A stretch of DNA of 64,000 nt from Barthelona sp. PCE (taxonomy: Eukaryota; Metamonada: BaSk clade), in the NCBI GenBank assembly GCA_040285745.1, contig JAUFOR010000004.1, forward strand, positions 992,001-1,056,000, written 5' to 3'. Below are positions 18,040 to 27,336 of the stretch, piece after piece. Each line of letters starts with the position of its first letter. Position 1 is the first letter of the stretch. The notes below the pieces were generated by a model. That model saw only the letters and a list, made by a program, of their open reading frames with translations. It did not search any database and had not been told where the DNA came from. Both the position numbers and the translations under genes were made by a program.

Positions 18040-18136
18040 TATAGAATCTCGCTCGATTGCTGCTGTTAAGATATTATATCGGTTGTAATATAGAATATTT
18101 ATTTTAAAATAAAATGCAAAGATTAATGAGTTATTT

Positions 18137-20308
18137 CTATACTAAAAGGATTGTTTCTTCAAGATTACTAATTCCGTTTAACTGTTGGTGTAATTTATCC
18201 ATTTCAAAATCATCAATTGCTAGCGACTGACGATATCCATCATAATCCATGCAACAATATAGCTCTTCAGTAACTAAATCAGCATATGAGTTTAACTGTT
18301 CAGTGAATGAACCACTATTTGTATCGACTGAGTAACGTCTACTGCTTAAAGAACTAGAACATCTACTTAATGATCTAGCTACTCGTTCAACTCGTTCTTC
18401 ATCACTAAAGTTGGTGAATTCCGAAATAAAATCTTCAGCCATTGTATATATTTCATCACATAAGTCTTGTTCGCTTTCTGTTTCTGAATCAATTTCAAAT
18501 TCATCAACTACTAAAGGACTGTTTTGTACCGGTGTCATACCACCTTGAGAATTAAAGTAAAAGTCGTTTGATGCTGTAGGAGAATGAATTGTTGAAGAAT
18601 TTCTGGATATTAGAGGACTCTTTGAAATTACAGTTTTTAGAATTTGAAGAGCTTCTTTAGCTTCTTGAGTCGCTAAATTACCATCATTATGAATCTTTGT
18701 GAATGAACTAAAAGGGTTTAAACGTCTTGATGTTTCTTTTTTCGTCTCTCTAAAGGCAATAATCATCCAAAAAATAACATATATACCAAATAAAGTATTA
18801 AATAATAAATTATTATTTATGAATGTACCTACTATTAACCAAATCAGTTCAAATATAAATAACATAATGTTAGATGTGAATATAAATCTTGAAGACAGCT
18901 TTTTGATTCCCAATCTGCGTTTTCGATTTGGATCAAGCTTTTTATGAATTGTAAAATGTGAAAAATAAGCTCTACGACCAACACGACAAGCAATATTATG
19001 AAGAAGTGATAAATTAAATACTGGAATGAGTAAGAACAATATTGATATGAACCTTACACCCTCGAGAGTGAAATCAACGATTATACGACGTGTTCTTTTA
19101 ATTGTACTAAAATCAATGTCATCATTTTCAAATTTTAAACAACCTAAATTAACGCAGTTCGTAAGATAATCAAGAATAAAAGGGTTAGCATCATGTGGGA
19201 TTCCAAAAATAGCAGGAAATGAAAGAAAATGTTTCCAACGTTTATCTGGACATTTGGCAACTGTTTCAATAAGATATTTATCAGACATTTTTAATAATTT
19301 TTCCATATCAGAGTATTCAATGTTGGTGTTGGAATAATAACTAATATAAGTTGCCAAAATACGACGTTCCATAAGATGAAGCTCATCTTTCTTTCTAAGT
19401 CTACGTATCATTTTTTTAGGCGCCATTCCAAATATAAGCACATGTATTAATGCTATATTGCCTAATAGTGAAACTAATAAGGTCATACAATATAACCAAA
19501 AAGAATTTTTGGCCAAATGGTGTAATTGTCTAACTAATGATATGATACCTAATATAAAACATCGTACTGCGAGTAGATGTATTGTTAGTTTGAACGAGCG
19601 ACGTGGAAAAGGATATATTTTATATATATACGCGTATGAAATTATGTATAACACCATAAGAGAAATTAGAAGAATAGTCGCTGAGTCAGTTATAATGAAT
19701 AAATTAGCACTTAATATTGATGTTTGTGTAAAATGAACCATCAAAAGAAACATATTTTGCATGACTGCAGGCAATATACCTGTAGTTAATGATAGTACAT
19801 GCATTAATTGTGAAAAATACTCATTATTAGTAGAAAAACTTTTGTTCAGCAATAACATGAAAATCATTGCATCAAGTAGTAGATTTAGACATCTTCTCCA
19901 CCAATAACTGATAACAAATAGTTTAGTTTTTGCTTTGAGGAATACAGAAGTTAAGGGTAAGATAATTAATATAAATACTATCATAATTAATCCTGAAAAT
20001 ATGGTAAAAAAATCTATTTCAACTACTTCAATCGGAAATGTTTCAGAAATGGAATTTCCCTCAGAATATGTGGTTATATTATATGTACCCGCCCTTCTAA
20101 AAGTATGTGCAATAGATATATAATTCTGAAAATGGTAAGTTTTATCTTCAATAGTAAAATACTCGTCACTGTTAATACGTTCAGTATAAAACACAGTGGG
20201 AAGTCCAGAAATTGCAACATTTGAAGCCCGATTTAGATTTGCGTTGACTGTATGATGCAAAGCAATAAGAATAACTGCCCAAACTATGCTAATGTTCAAA
20301 TAGTTCAT
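18137..20308 (-). CDS. Polytopic membrane protein with PKD-like ectodomain, unknown
   Basis: A 723-residue protein. A signal peptide (residues 1 to about 23) is followed by a lumenal domain of about 75 residues with a PKD-like strand pattern (AHTFRRAGTYNITTY). About nine membrane helices follow in two groups, six then three, separated by a basic cytosolic loop (KKMIRRLRKKDELHLMERR). The C-terminal 160 residues are a Ser/Thr/Glu-rich cytosolic tail, probably phosphorylated. Layout recalls a receptor or channel-like protein, but I find no channel or GPCR signature. A 97-nt gap separates it from the convergent macro-domain gene. Confidence 0.72.
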   Translation of the reverse strand: MNYLNISIVWAVILIALHHTVNANLNRASNVAISGLPTVFYTERINSDEYFTIEDKTYHFQNYISIAHTFRRAGTYNITTYSEGNSISETFPIEVVEIDFFTIFSGLIMIVFILIILPLTSVFLKAKTKLFVISYWWRRCLNLLLDAMIFMLLLNKSFSTNNEYFSQLMHVLSLTTGILPAVMQNMFLLMVHFTQTSILSANLFIITDSATILLISLMVLYIISYAYIYKIYPFPRRSFKLTIHLLAVRCFILGIISLVRQLHHLAKNSFWLYCMTLLVSLLGNIALIHVLIFGMAPKKMIRRLRKKDELHLMERRILATYISYYSNTNIEYSDMEKLLKMSDKYLIETVAKCPDKRWKHFLSFPAIFGIPHDANPFILDYLTNCVNLGCLKFENDDIDFSTIKRTRRIIVDFTLEGVRFISILFLLIPVFNLSLLHNIACRVGRRAYFSHFTIHKKLDPNRKRRLGIKKLSSRFIFTSNIMLFIFELIWLIVGTFINNNLLFNTLFGIYVIFWMIIAFRETKKETSRRLNPFSSFTKIHNDGNLATQEAKEALQILKTVISKSPLISRNSSTIHSPTASNDFYFNSQGGMTPVQNSPLVVDEFEIDSETESEQDLCDEIYTMAEDFISEFTNFSDEERVERVARSLSRCSSSLSSRRYSVDTNSGSFTEQLNSYADLVTEELYCCMDYDGYRQSLAIDDFEMDKLHQQLNGISNLEETILLV

Positions 20309-20341
20309 GATTGATCAGTGCTCTGTTTAAATGCTTCGAAT

Positions 20342-20372
20342 CCTGATTGCACACACAAGGTGTATGATCAGG
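20342..20372. promoter_or_regulatory. Interrupted dyad CCTGAT ... ATCAGG with ACAC/GTGT core
   Basis: Outer 6-bp arms (20342-20347, 20367-20372) and inner 4-bp arms (20351-20354, 20360-20363) share one symmetry axis with three mismatches between. It lies about 35 nt upstream of the nine-span membrane-protein ATG and includes an AAGGTGT core. Confidence 0.25.
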
Positions 20373-20523
20373 TATAAGAGTTAGAAACTTAATTATACTT
20401 CAGTATTGCTATTTGCTTTCTGTTGTTGGTTGAATGTACTTTCTCTGTGTTTTTCAAGATGATTTGATGTCCAAATTCACTTAAAGAACCGCTATTACAT
20501 TATTTCTTCTCAACATTTCTAGT

Positions 20524-20829
20524 ATGAATAACGGGGCACCAGTTACTTTCTCACTATACAACCTCGATGCAGTTCTTGGAAACGAAGATTGTGAGTTGAT
20601 AATCAAACAGCAATGGGTTCAATCACAAATTGTGTTGCTTTCTAAAGCTATACAGCGTATTGAAGATTCAAATGAGGAGTTAAAGTTACTTAAGGGAACG
20701 GATGAATGGGAAGATGAGTTTGAAAGTTTTATTATTGATAATTTAGCATTATGCCAAGATAAATCACAATGCATTAAGCGTTTGGAGGATATCGAGTTCA
20801 TACTATCTGCTCAAATGGAACGCAAGTAG
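20524..20829 (+). CDS. Small helical protein, unknown
   Basis: A 101-residue acidic protein starting MNNGAPVTFSLYNLD. Two amphipathic helices are likely: around QSQIVLLSKAIQRIEDSNEELKL with a coiled-coil heptad pattern, and CIKRLEDIEFILSAQ at the C-terminus. It has no signal peptide or membrane span. It lies alone between a divergent membrane-protein gene and the convergent p24 gene, with 215-nt spacers on each side. The clean ATG and ordinary codon use support a real gene. I do not recognise a family; a subunit of a small coiled-coil complex is possible. Confidence 0.6.
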   Translation: MNNGAPVTFSLYNLDAVLGNEDCELIIKQQWVQSQIVLLSKAIQRIEDSNEELKLLKGTDEWEDEFESFIIDNLALCQDKSQCIKRLEDIEFILSAQMERK

Positions 20830-21044
20830 TTGTTTTTAATACTTCTTATTATTGTAATATGACTTTTTTGAACAGTGTTTTTTTTGTTGAAAGAAGTTTT
20901 CTTGAATAGTCCACCATAAATTTCATTTAAAGTACCATGCCTCTTGTTTACAGTGACGTTTAACGTTAGAAATATTGTTTGTTAAAATAAACCAACAGTA
21001 ATAAAAAAAAGATTATTGGTGATGAAAGATGAAAGCTGAATAGA

Positions 21045-21650
21045 CTATAGTTTATTGTGTCTACGAGCGGAAAATAGCTGGCGTAGATATAAAACTTGAA
21101 GGGCACAAACAACAATGAGTACAACACATTCAAAAAGTGAGAACCAAAGAACTCGAGAATTTGTGCTTTCAGTTGTTGATCTATGTCTTGATTCTCTTGC
21201 TTTTAAGTGTCTCTGCTCATCTGAAATGGCTCTGAGTTCATTACGTAAGCTTAAAATGCTGTCTTCCAACGGATTCAAGTGTTCCTTCTTAGCAAGACCA
21301 ACTTTTTCTCCCATTGAATCTCCAACAATAATGTTGAACTCGACAACTTTAGGGGTCATAGACGCATGATTATTAAAGCAAAATTTGTATACACCCGGTA
21401 AATCTGCGTTGAATGAAAAAGCACCCTCTTGTTCACGATTGGCTTCGTATACAACGTTGAGGCTAGGGTCTAGTACACGTACGTCAACATCTAATAGTCC
21501 ACCCTCTGTTACAGAGAAAGAACCTGCCATAGGAGTGGGTTTCTTAACTGATTCAAGAAAACACTCCTGTTTTTTCGGATCAATGCGGAATGAAAAGCCC
21601 TGAATGACTGCTAAAAAGCATATGAATGTTAAGAGAAATGAAGTTCTCAT
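21045..21650 (-). CDS. p24 (emp24/gp25L/TMED) family cargo receptor
   Basis: A 201-residue protein. The start is set at 21650 because it gives a proper signal peptide (MRTSFLLTFICFLAVIQGF); the frame is open for 53 further codons upstream without one. The GOLD domain has the two family cysteines (QECFLES and YKFCFNN), which form its disulfide in known members. A coiled-coil stretch (LEDSILSLRNELRAIS) and one membrane span (LWFSLFECVVLIVVCALQVLYL) follow, then a short tail with a Phe and paired Arg (QLFSARRHNKL), the expected COPI/COPII sorting form. Members cycle between ER and Golgi and carry secretory cargo. I cannot assign the alpha, beta, gamma or delta class. Confidence 0.9.
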   Translation of the reverse strand: MRTSFLLTFICFLAVIQGFSFRIDPKKQECFLESVKKPTPMAGSFSVTEGGLLDVDVRVLDPSLNVVYEANREQEGAFSFNADLPGVYKFCFNNHASMTPKVVEFNIIVGDSMGEKVGLAKKEHLNPLEDSILSLRNELRAISDEQRHLKARESRHRSTTESTNSRVLWFSLFECVVLIVVCALQVLYLRQLFSARRHNKL

Positions 21651-21876
21651 GTTTAGGGTAATATTCAATAATTCGCTTAAGTCATGGTCTTTGTAAGTTT
21701 GTAATGCTGTGTGGTTGACCGTAGTTGTCAGGGAATGCTTTTTAATCTGAATAACCTGCATTCTCAAAATTAATATGTTTAATTTTTCTTTTACAATAAA
21801 ATAGCACAATTTTTGTCTTAACTGACCAACATTTTAACCAGTTCGATGCTTACTAAATGAACAAAGAAAGTTAAGA

Positions 21877-22713
21877 TCAATACTTAAATTCAGCTTCACG
21901 GCCCTTAAAAACTCTAAATTGATCCAAGTTGTAAGCTTTCCTGTCGTTTGAATATGCAGTCCACATTTCAAAATGTACCGGTTTATCTAAACCAATTTTC
22001 TTAAAAAACTCAACAGTTGGTTGAATTTCAAGTTTATCAAAAGTTTTAAAAAGTTTCTTTGCTGTAACTAATAAGAGTTCTTGTTGGAACCATCCAATTC
22101 GATCTTCTTCGTCTTCCTCTGCTTCGTCAGGATCATCAGGGTGCATCCATTGAAATAAGTCGTACAGAGATTCGCCATATCTGTACATAATTCCATTTGC
22201 TACTGGACCATAACATCCTTCAGCAATAAAATTCTCACTTAACTCAAAAAAATATCTCATATGCCATTTTATATATTGGACAACTACTCTAAATGTATAC
22301 AATTTAATAGTTTCAGATGTAGTTTTATCCAATTTTTCTAAATAACTACTTACAAAAAATAATAAATGATTAAAATCAACAGTATAAGTAAATAATTTTG
22401 AATTCCATGATAGTGGAGGGCTTGAACCTTCTTTTTTAACGTCTTCAAAAAAATCATTAATCAAATCTGTTTGCAGTTGAGGAGTGAAATTTTGAAGTAA
22501 ATGATTTATGTCATCCAGATGTCCTGGAGTATGTACATCTTCTTTATATCTGAACATCATTTTAAATTCCTCAATGATCACTTCAAGTGAGGAACGTTCA
22601 AAGTTTGCACAATCATTATAAGAAATGTCAAAGATGGGGTAAATAAGACCGAATAGAACAAAATGTTCGTCATCAAACTGCAGCTGCAGAGAATCTTTAT
22701 CGAATACCGACAT
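21877..22713 (-). CDS. Hypothetical soluble protein
   Basis: A 278-residue acidic protein starting MSVFDKDSLQLQF. It is rich in aromatic residues and predicted helices, with an acidic insert (DDPDEAEEDEEDR) at about residues 193-205 that is likely a surface loop. It has no signal peptide or membrane span. The strings IKWHMRYFFELSENF and NGIMYRYGESLYDLFQWMHP look like a buried helical core. I recognise no family. It is divergent from the basic protein gene at 22877, with a 163-nt spacer. Confidence 0.62.
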   Translation of the reverse strand: MSVFDKDSLQLQFDDEHFVLFGLIYPIFDISYNDCANFERSSLEVIIEEFKMMFRYKEDVHTPGHLDDINHLLQNFTPQLQTDLINDFFEDVKKEGSSPPLSWNSKLFTYTVDFNHLLFFVSSYLEKLDKTTSETIKLYTFRVVVQYIKWHMRYFFELSENFIAEGCYGPVANGIMYRYGESLYDLFQWMHPDDPDEAEEDEEDRIGWFQQELLLVTAKKLFKTFDKLEIQPTVEFFKKIGLDKPVHFEMWTAYSNDRKAYNLDQFRVFKGREAEFKY

Positions 22714-22876
22714 ATTGGTTAGAAAAGGTAAAACACTTCTGTTTGAATGTTAGCAACAATGCATCACCGACATAAGGGCTTTCTTGTGTTTATATATTCA
22801 ATCATATGATGATAATGTACAGTAACTGCTATACCATTTCAAACTTTTTTCTCTTTCTGATTTCAAACAGCGACCT

Positions 22877-23383
22877 ATGTTGTTGTATGGTAAAAAAAGA
22901 CCTACCTTGCGGCCAAAAACAGCACCAAAACTTACAGATACCATTAAAAAACTGAATCGAGTACGTAAACGGTTCGTTCGTGGAAATTACCGTGAAAACG
23001 TGGAAGAACTTTTAATGGTAACAGAAAACATTGAACATTATCCCCCAAATTTATCTAAACAGGCGATATTGAAATATTTTTTACAAAGCTCAGATAAACA
23101 AACAGATTCTGAAAGTACAACATTTTTAACAGAAGATACTGGCAGGATACAGTCCAGATCGGCACCTCTACATCGCAGACTTCCAAAAAAGAAGCGAAAG
23201 AGGAAAGCAAAAGACATTGAACGACCCAAGACCAGCCTTTCATTTACTGTTCATCCATTTAATTCTCCTCCAAAGAGAGTAGACAAGGCAGTTCTTCATA
23301 GGGTCACTCTAGAAATCCCTGAGATAGAGCATCCAATTCCTATTAGAGTTAAAAAATATTTGGAACTCTCGGCTACATTGTAA
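22877..23383 (+). CDS. Small basic protein, unknown
   Basis: A 168-residue protein with a strongly basic N-terminus (MLLYGKKRPTLRPKTAPK) and a basic middle (LPKKKRKRKAKDIERPK) that looks like a nuclear localisation signal. The motif RPKTAPK resembles short Pro/Lys motifs of microtubule- or flagella-associated proteins, but that alone is weak. Most of the chain between is likely disordered; residues 38-70 may be helical. No family is recognised. It converges on the small membrane-protein gene with a 31-nt gap. Confidence 0.55.
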   Translation: MLLYGKKRPTLRPKTAPKLTDTIKKLNRVRKRFVRGNYRENVEELLMVTENIEHYPPNLSKQAILKYFLQSSDKQTDSESTTFLTEDTGRIQSRSAPLHRRLPKKKRKRKAKDIERPKTSLSFTVHPFNSPPKRVDKAVLHRVTLEIPEIEHPIPIRVKKYLELSATL

Positions 23384-23414
23384 GTTCCTTTTTTCGCATT
23401 CTTTAGTTGTAAAT

Positions 23415-23726
23415 TTAATTTGGAAATGTGATTAATGCCTTTCTAATCTCTTTTGCATCGTGTAACACCGAATTACGACGATAAATAAGATCTTTAAGCA
23501 AAACATGATCTTTTGAATGCGGTAATTTAGAAACTATTCTAATAAACACACTTATGCCAAAGTATACAATTAAGAAAAACAAAGTCAATGCTGCAAAAAG
23601 ACGATATGGTGAGTCAAATTCGAATGCATCAAATACAGCATTAATAACTACAGATATGTTGATGAACTTCCCCGATAAAAACCCTACAAAGGCAAACACA
23701 GTACAAAAATACCAAAAAAACTGCAT
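23415..23726 (-). CDS. Small two-span membrane protein, unknown
   Basis: A 103-residue protein. The first hydrophobic segment (residues 2-18, FFWYFCTVFAFVGFLSG) could be a signal anchor; the second is LFAALTLFFLIVYFGISVFI at about residues 43-62. A basic cytosolic tail of about 40 residues with a short amphipathic helix (RNSVLHDAKEIRKAL) ends the protein. The size suggests a subunit or an organelle membrane protein. I recognise no family; it is supported by a clean ATG, length and position between two genes. Confidence 0.5.
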   Translation of the reverse strand: MQFFWYFCTVFAFVGFLSGKFINISVVINAVFDAFEFDSPYRLFAALTLFFLIVYFGISVFIRIVSKLPHSKDHVLLKDLIYRRNSVLHDAKEIRKALITFPN

Positions 23727-24003
23727 AAAAAATGGGATAGAAAAGTAAAATCACCTTTTTTCTGGATTCTATCACATTTGTTATTAAATAATGGGTTCTT
23801 TTACCTTTTAAATGTTACTAGAAAACTAAAAATGTACATATTTCACAAACAAAATAAACGTTTACTCAAAACATAAAACATGCTAACATAACCATATATC
23901 TCACTGTTGCATTGTCAATATTAAAGATTTACCAGTAATCTAATTCTCAAAGAAAAAATTATAAATCAAAAATTCAAAAATCGAACATTGATCATTTATC
24001 ACA

Positions 24004-25359
24004 TCACCTTTCATTCCTCAGTGCTCTTGTTACCTGTACACTCGGGAAACTATTTCTATTTCGAAGTTTAGGTTTTGTACTTGATTTATGTTGCTTGGGT
24101 TTAATTTTTGGCTTACGTTGATGATACTGTTGATGAGATTTCAATGACATTGTATTCGACTGTTTAGTTTTAGTCTTTGAAGTAGTTTTATGACCAATTG
24201 CTTTTGTGCTTTTTTTGGGTTTCTTCTGTGAATTGCCAATATTTGGTAACCTGAATTTGTTACTATTATAAAAGTTTGCAGGTTTAGCCTTATGTGTAAC
24301 TCTAACTTTAGGTTTAGGTTTCGATTTAGTTGGAGATGGTGATAATGAAACTTTTTCACTCTTTGTTGTTGTTGCAAAGCTATTAATTTGAGGTAAACTA
24401 CTTGTTGTACTTGTCATTCCATTATGTACAGGACCAGAACTGCGTGGTTTTGTTTGTTCTTTAACTGACTGTACTGGTTGAGGAGATCCTTGAGCTCTTA
24501 ATTCAGAAAACCATTCATGTTTCAATGCTTGACGAGCTGATAACCGATCTTCAGGGTTATACCTCAATAACTTCTCCATTAAATCTATTGCTGCTCTGCT
24601 AAGATGTGGAACAAGTTTCTTAATACCAGTACCTGATTTCTTTGGAAAATCCAACGAAATGTGAGCTTTTCCTCTAAATTGATTTAAAGTCTGCTGGTTG
24701 GGTGTTCCCAGGACAGAGTGGATCTTATCAAGTTGATCAACTTCGTTTCTACCTGGAAATAAAGGGTACAATGTCGCTATTTCAAAGAAGACACAACCAA
24801 CGCCCCAAATGTCCATTTTAAAGTTGTAGTGTCCATTAGTGATAAGTGCTTCTGGTGGGCGATACCAGCGTGTTGAAATATATTCTGTGTAAGGTGGTTC
24901 TGTATATATACCGCGACAAGAACCATAATCTGCTAATTTAACACTTGTATTTGATACTAAAATATTTTCTGGTTTAATATCTCGATGGAATATTGCATTT
25001 CTATGTGTGTAATCAAGTGCTTTAAACAAATTATACATGAGAGCTTTTATCCTACTTTCACTGAGATAATGTCTTCTATTCCTGATTAGCTCGTACAAGT
25101 TAAGGTCCATCAACTCAAAAACAAGAGCTAGTCTGCCCAATTTCCGATCATAAAGTACTTCTTTAAGTTGAACAATATTTTCATGCCGTAATTTTCGTAA
25201 CGCTTGAATTTCACGTAGCCCGTTGACCTCCTGTACGCTCGATATATGACTTCGCATACGTTTAATGGCGACTAATTCATTTGTTGAAACGTCAACTGCT
25301 TTTAAAACCTCAGAGAATGTGCCTTCGCCAACCCGAGCGATGATTTTGTATTTATGCAT
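24004..25359 (-). CDS. MOK-type protein kinase (RCK family: MAK/ICK/MOK)
   Basis: A 451-residue kinase. The start at 25359 (MHKYKIIARVGEG) fits the family; the open frame continues 35 codons upstream. Seen: P-loop GEGTFSEV, VAIK lysine (Lys33), HRDIKPEN (Asp127), activation loop with Thr-Glu-Tyr at 158-160 inside PYTEYISTRWYRPPE, and the insert DFPKKSGTGI shared with animal MOK. The DFG motif reads DYG (Asp144-Tyr145-Gly146). From about residue 300 a Lys/Ser/Pro-rich disordered tail follows. RCK kinases regulate length and traffic of cilia and flagella, so the cell is probably flagellated. The TEY motif suggests activation by a CDK20-like or MAPK-kinase-like enzyme plus autophosphorylation. 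Confidence 0.9.
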   Translation of the reverse strand: MHKYKIIARVGEGTFSEVLKAVDVSTNELVAIKRMRSHISSVQEVNGLREIQALRKLRHENIVQLKEVLYDRKLGRLALVFELMDLNLYELIRNRRHYLSESRIKALMYNLFKALDYTHRNAIFHRDIKPENILVSNTSVKLADYGSCRGIYTEPPYTEYISTRWYRPPEALITNGHYNFKMDIWGVGCVFFEIATLYPLFPGRNEVDQLDKIHSVLGTPNQQTLNQFRGKAHISLDFPKKSGTGIKKLVPHLSRAAIDLMEKLLRYNPEDRLSARQALKHEWFSELRAQGSPQPVQSVKEQTKPRSSGPVHNGMTSTTSSLPQINSFATTTKSEKVSLSPSPTKSKPKPKVRVTHKAKPANFYNSNKFRLPNIGNSQKKPKKSTKAIGHKTTSKTKTKQSNTMSLKSHQQYHQRKPKIKPKQHKSSTKPKLRNRNSFPSVQVTRALRNER

Positions 25360-25956
25360 GGGCTTAAACGAATTAAACCTTCTACTGTCAAAATATGTTG
25401 AAAATGGGATAAAAAAAATAATACATACGATTCTATATTTATAGAACCACGATTTTATGTTCAATTGAACTGTTTGAACACCGCAAAAAGGTATAAATTA
25501 CTGGAGTCACAGTATACTAAAAGTACCCGATTTGTTCAGTTGAAATAGTTTTACTGCTTAATGAGTTTTTTCACTCATTTCTTACCCTTGCTTCATATAT
25601 TCATGTCACCCCCATGGTACCAAAGAACATATGTGAAGGGAATACCTTGAACGTCAAACCTGCAAAATTGTTCGTTCAACTCAAAATGTTTTCGATAGCA
25701 AATTTCCACACAGATTCACACAGTGTTAACATTTCTAAGGTTAATTATAATGTAAAAGATCAAACAATTATCGATCTCAAATTTTTGGAAATTCAAGCAA
25801 TCGATTTTATGTTAAATTTTTGCGATTATCATCAAATATAAGTGCCACAAAGCATGTTTTTACTCCGATAATGATAGTCAACATCAATGAAAGTGGTTTT
25901 GCATTTTTCACTTTATCACAACCTTTGTTTTTTTTTGTTTTAATTAGTTTTTTACC
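25360..25956. other. Divergent intergenic region, 597 nt
   Basis: Spacer between the MOK kinase and the PFL activase fusion. It holds one 75-codon frame (25614-25841) that may be chance, and a T-rich stretch just before 25957. No RNA gene or clear repeat is seen. Confidence 0.55.
25614..25841 (+). CDS. Possible small ORF, doubtful
   Basis: A 75-codon ATG frame starting MVPKNICEGNTLN in a spacer that would otherwise be empty. Composition is ordinary, and there is no signal peptide, membrane span or motif. A frame this long is somewhat unlikely by chance in AT-rich spacer, but nothing else supports it. Confidence 0.2.
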   Translation: MVPKNICEGNTLNVKPAKLFVQLKMFSIANFHTDSHSVNISKVNYNVKDQTIIDLKFLEIQAIDFMLNFCDYHQI

Positions 25957-27303
25957 ATGCGTCGCCATATTACAGTATACTACAGCACACAGAATCGCAA
26001 TTCAGAACGAATTAGTGGTATTATTTATCAAACTCTGCTTTCTGCTGGATTCACAACTGCAAGGTTCAATCTAGCCAATATCAAGCCATCCATTTGCACC
26101 ACGCTCGATACTGCAATTTTCGTAGTACCCACATATTCAATGAACAAACCTAACCCTGAAGCACGTCCCTTTTTCTCGTGGTTGGAAGGATTAAACGTCC
26201 AAGACAAGCCCTTTGAGAACGTCAAGTTTGCTGTTTTCGGTCTGGGAAGTTCACATTATAGGAAGGCGTTTAACACCGCTGCTATTTGGTTAAACGAAAG
26301 ACTTGGTGCTCTTGGTGGTGTTCGTATCATCGATCCACTTCTTGCCGACCAAAGATCACCTCAGGGATACGAAAAGTACGTTCAAGAGTGGATACCTAAT
26401 TTTATTCGTAGCCGTCTTGATATTAGTGAGCAAAAAACAGAAGTTGTTGACATTGAAAATTTATTTAACTCAGAGAGGTTTAACACCGTTCTTAACTCCA
26501 CTGTTGAGGATGCTGTTTCTTTCTGGGATCCCCTCAATATTCCAAATGAAGAACAAGGGTATGTTCACAATCATGAATCTTCTGCTGTTGATGGCGGTGG
26601 TTGGCGCGATATGTTTTTCCTACAGGGATGTCGTCTAAGATGTAAGTATTGTTGCAATCCTGATACACTTGTTATGGGTGATCCTGAACTTCATGGTGAA
26701 AAAATTTGGACAGCTGATAAATTAGTTGATAAGGTTTACCGTAATAGGTTTTATACAAAGAATCGCCAAGGTGCAATCACAATGTCTGGTGGTGATCCTT
26801 TATGTCAACCTCGTTTTGTTCATTCAATCTTACGTCAGTGTAAGGAGAAGGGTATTAACACAGCACTAGAAATTACAGGTGATGTTCCAGATCCACGTGT
26901 GTTTGATATTGTTATGCCACACCTTGATACAGCACTCATCTGTGTCAAATCTTTCAACCCTGCAATGTATGCAGAATTAACTCAAGGTGGTTCATATGCT
27001 GCATTCTTACAGGCAATGCATCAGTGTCAGAAACATAACGTTGATGTGTGGATTACATATGTCTTAATTGAGAATTATACTGACAGTGAGGACGATTTGA
27101 AATTATTCTGTGATTTTCTCGATGGAGAATACAAAGATGTTGTTAAACGTGTTGAAATTCTTCCTTACCATGACTTTGGTCTTCATAAATATGAAGAAAT
27201 GGGTATGGAATATCCTTTTCCAGGTGAAAAAGCTCCTGAAGTTGATGTTATTCGTGCTTTTAAACAAAAGCTGGCTGAACATCACAATGAAGTTGTTGTA
27301 TAG
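25957..27303 (+). CDS. Flavodoxin-like domain fused to pyruvate formate-lyase activating enzyme
   Basis: A 448-residue fusion. Residues 1 to about 150 form a flavodoxin-like domain of the cytochrome P450 reductase/TYW1 style (HITVYYST, VPTYSMNKPNPEARPFFSWL, VFGLGSSHYRKAFN). The phosphate loop is altered (STQNRNSE without the usual Gly). Residues about 200-448 are a radical-SAM PFL activase: VHNHESSAVDGGGWRDM, then the 4Fe-4S motif with Cys225, Cys229 and Cys232 (CRLRCKYC) and CNPDT where most members have HNPDT, then SGGDP in the SAM-binding GGE position. Such enzymes make the glycyl radical on PFL, which splits pyruvate to acetyl-CoA and formate without oxygen. In bacteria a separate flavodoxin reduces the cluster, so the fusion makes mechanistic sense. 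PFL itself is not in the window. Confidence 0.88.
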   Translation: MRRHITVYYSTQNRNSERISGIIYQTLLSAGFTTARFNLANIKPSICTTLDTAIFVVPTYSMNKPNPEARPFFSWLEGLNVQDKPFENVKFAVFGLGSSHYRKAFNTAAIWLNERLGALGGVRIIDPLLADQRSPQGYEKYVQEWIPNFIRSRLDISEQKTEVVDIENLFNSERFNTVLNSTVEDAVSFWDPLNIPNEEQGYVHNHESSAVDGGGWRDMFFLQGCRLRCKYCCNPDTLVMGDPELHGEKIWTADKLVDKVYRNRFYTKNRQGAITMSGGDPLCQPRFVHSILRQCKEKGINTALEITGDVPDPRVFDIVMPHLDTALICVKSFNPAMYAELTQGGSYAAFLQAMHQCQKHNVDVWITYVLIENYTDSEDDLKLFCDFLDGEYKDVVKRVEILPYHDFGLHKYEEMGMEYPFPGEKAPEVDVIRAFKQKLAEHHNEVVV

Positions 27304-27336
27304 TCTTTAATCATCGGTACTATTTACAATTGATGG

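Noticed and set aside
20331-20350. TTCGAATCC, resembling a tRNA T-loop
   Set aside because: The flanking 5-nt arms do not pair, and no D-arm, anticodon arm or acceptor stem can be drawn around it.
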